Source: an uncultured Clostridium sp. (GTDB lineage Bacteria; Bacillota; Clostridia; Lachnospirales; Lachnospiraceae). Taken from it: 6,581 bases of DNA. The position numbers and the translations under genes are program-made. Every line of letters begins with the position of its first letter. Positions within the stretch are counted from its first letter, which is position 1. This document shows, one piece after another, positions 5,943 to 6,581 of the stretch. A model generated the notes under the pieces. The model did not search any database. It saw only the letters and a program-made list of their open reading frames with translations, and was not told where the DNA came from. The stretch lies in contig CAJJLI010000119.1 of assembly GCA_905192625.1 (NCBI GenBank), forward strand, positions 1 through 6,581, read 5' to 3'.

Positions 5943-6581
5943 TTAAACTTCTTTTGCTTCACTAGCAACAAGATCAATTGCTTTTTGAACTGCAATATCC
6001 ATAGACATTGCTTCTTTTTCTTTCTCTCCGATTAAGTCTTTTAACTTATCTACTTCCATCTGGTAAGCAGCTGCCATATCTGCGAATTGTTTTTCAACTT
6101 CTTCTTCAGATGCAGTAATGTTTTCAGCCTTAACTACAGCCTCTAATACTAATCTACTTTGAATTCTCTTTAATGCCTGTGGTTCAAGATTTTCTAAAAA
6201 TGCATTTGCATTCATTCCTGTAAACTGGAAGTATTGCTCTAAGGATAATCCTTGCATTTGTAATCTTTGAGCGAACTCTTCTGCCATCTGACGTTTTTGA
6301 GTAGCAACCATAGCATCTGGAATATCCATTGTTGCAGTTTCAATTAACTTATCAACAACAGCATCTTCTTTTGCAGTCTTAGCAGCTTTTTCTTTTCTCT
6401 CTAAAACTGATTTTTTAATATCTTCTTTGTATTCAGCAAGTGTATCAAATTCAGATACGTCTTGTGCGAAATCATCATCAAGTGCTGGTAATTCTTTTTC
6501 TTTAATCTCTTTGATTTTTACTTTAAATAAAGCAGGCTTTCCAGCTAAGCTCTGTACTTGGTATTCTTCTGGGAAAGTAAC
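5943..6581 (-). CDS. tig: trigger factor, C-terminal half (cut by window edge)
   Basis: The frame is open to base 6581, giving 212 residues, about half of the usual 425-450. The visible part begins at the end of the FKBP-type peptidyl-prolyl isomerase domain (VTFPEEYQVQSLAGKPALFKVK), followed by the linker IKEIKEKELPALDDDFAQDVSEFDTL, which is highly typical, and the helical C-terminal chaperone domain including FAQRLQMQGLSLEQYFQFTG. Trigger factor binds the ribosome exit site and shields nascent chains; the ribosome-binding N-terminal domain is outside the window. The Met at 6329 (MDIPDAM) is internal, not a start. The stop is TAA at 5943. The position ahead of clpP-clpX is the common bacterial arrangement and supports the call. 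Confidence 0.96.
   Translation of the reverse strand, partial: VTFPEEYQVQSLAGKPALFKVKIKEIKEKELPALDDDFAQDVSEFDTLAEYKEDIKKSVLERKEKAAKTAKEDAVVDKLIETATMDIPDAMVATQKRQMAEEFAQRLQMQGLSLEQYFQFTGMNANAFLENLEPQALKRIQSRLVLEAVVKAENITASEEEVEKQFADMAAAYQMEVDKLKDLIGEKEKEAMSMDIAVQKAIDLVASEAKEV

Noticed and set aside
5943..6329. Trigger factor starting at the internal Met MDIPDAM
   Set aside because: The frame stays open to the window edge and the upstream residues are clearly trigger factor, so this Met is internal.

Overview
This is a low-GC Firmicute chromosome segment in which every gene lies on the minus strand. Protein similarity recalled by eye (trigger factor, ClpX zinc-finger region, LCP start motif) and the A/T-rich codon use suggest a clostridial organism, probably Lachnospiraceae and perhaps near Lachnoclostridium phytofermentans. 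That placement is inference from memory, not a search.

In transcription order (right to left) the window holds: the C-terminal half of trigger factor (tig, cut by the right edge), a 104-bp gap with a perfect 9-bp hairpin, clpP, a 42-bp gap, clpX, a Rho-independent terminator directly after clpX, a repeat-rich 328-bp gap, lon, an 81-bp gap with two small inverted repeats, the GTPase gene ysxC (engB/yihA), and 14 bp later the first 190 codons of a LytR-CpsA-Psr (LCP) family membrane protein cut by the left edge.

The genes form a classic protein quality-control neighbourhood. Trigger factor folds nascent chains at the ribosome, ClpXP and Lon are the ATP-dependent proteases that remove damaged or tagged proteins, and YsxC is a GTPase for large-subunit ribosome assembly. 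The order tig-clpP-clpX-lon is shared with many bacteria, and lon-ysxC adjacency is familiar in Firmicutes. The LCP gene is the one cell-envelope member. The terminator after clpX suggests two transcription units: tig-clpP-clpX, and lon-ysxC-LCP.

The coding part is ordinary housekeeping DNA with all catalytic residues intact, and I see no new defence or biosynthetic system. The part worth a second look is the non-coding stretch between clpX and lon: a tandem 21-bp-period repeat, a 51-bp nested inverted repeat built from the same motif, a roughly 56% GC patch full of short palindromes, a possible 11-codon leader peptide, and competing hairpins just ahead of lon. Two start codons are non-ATG: lon begins with GTG, and clpX is best started at a TTG three codons inside the longest frame.
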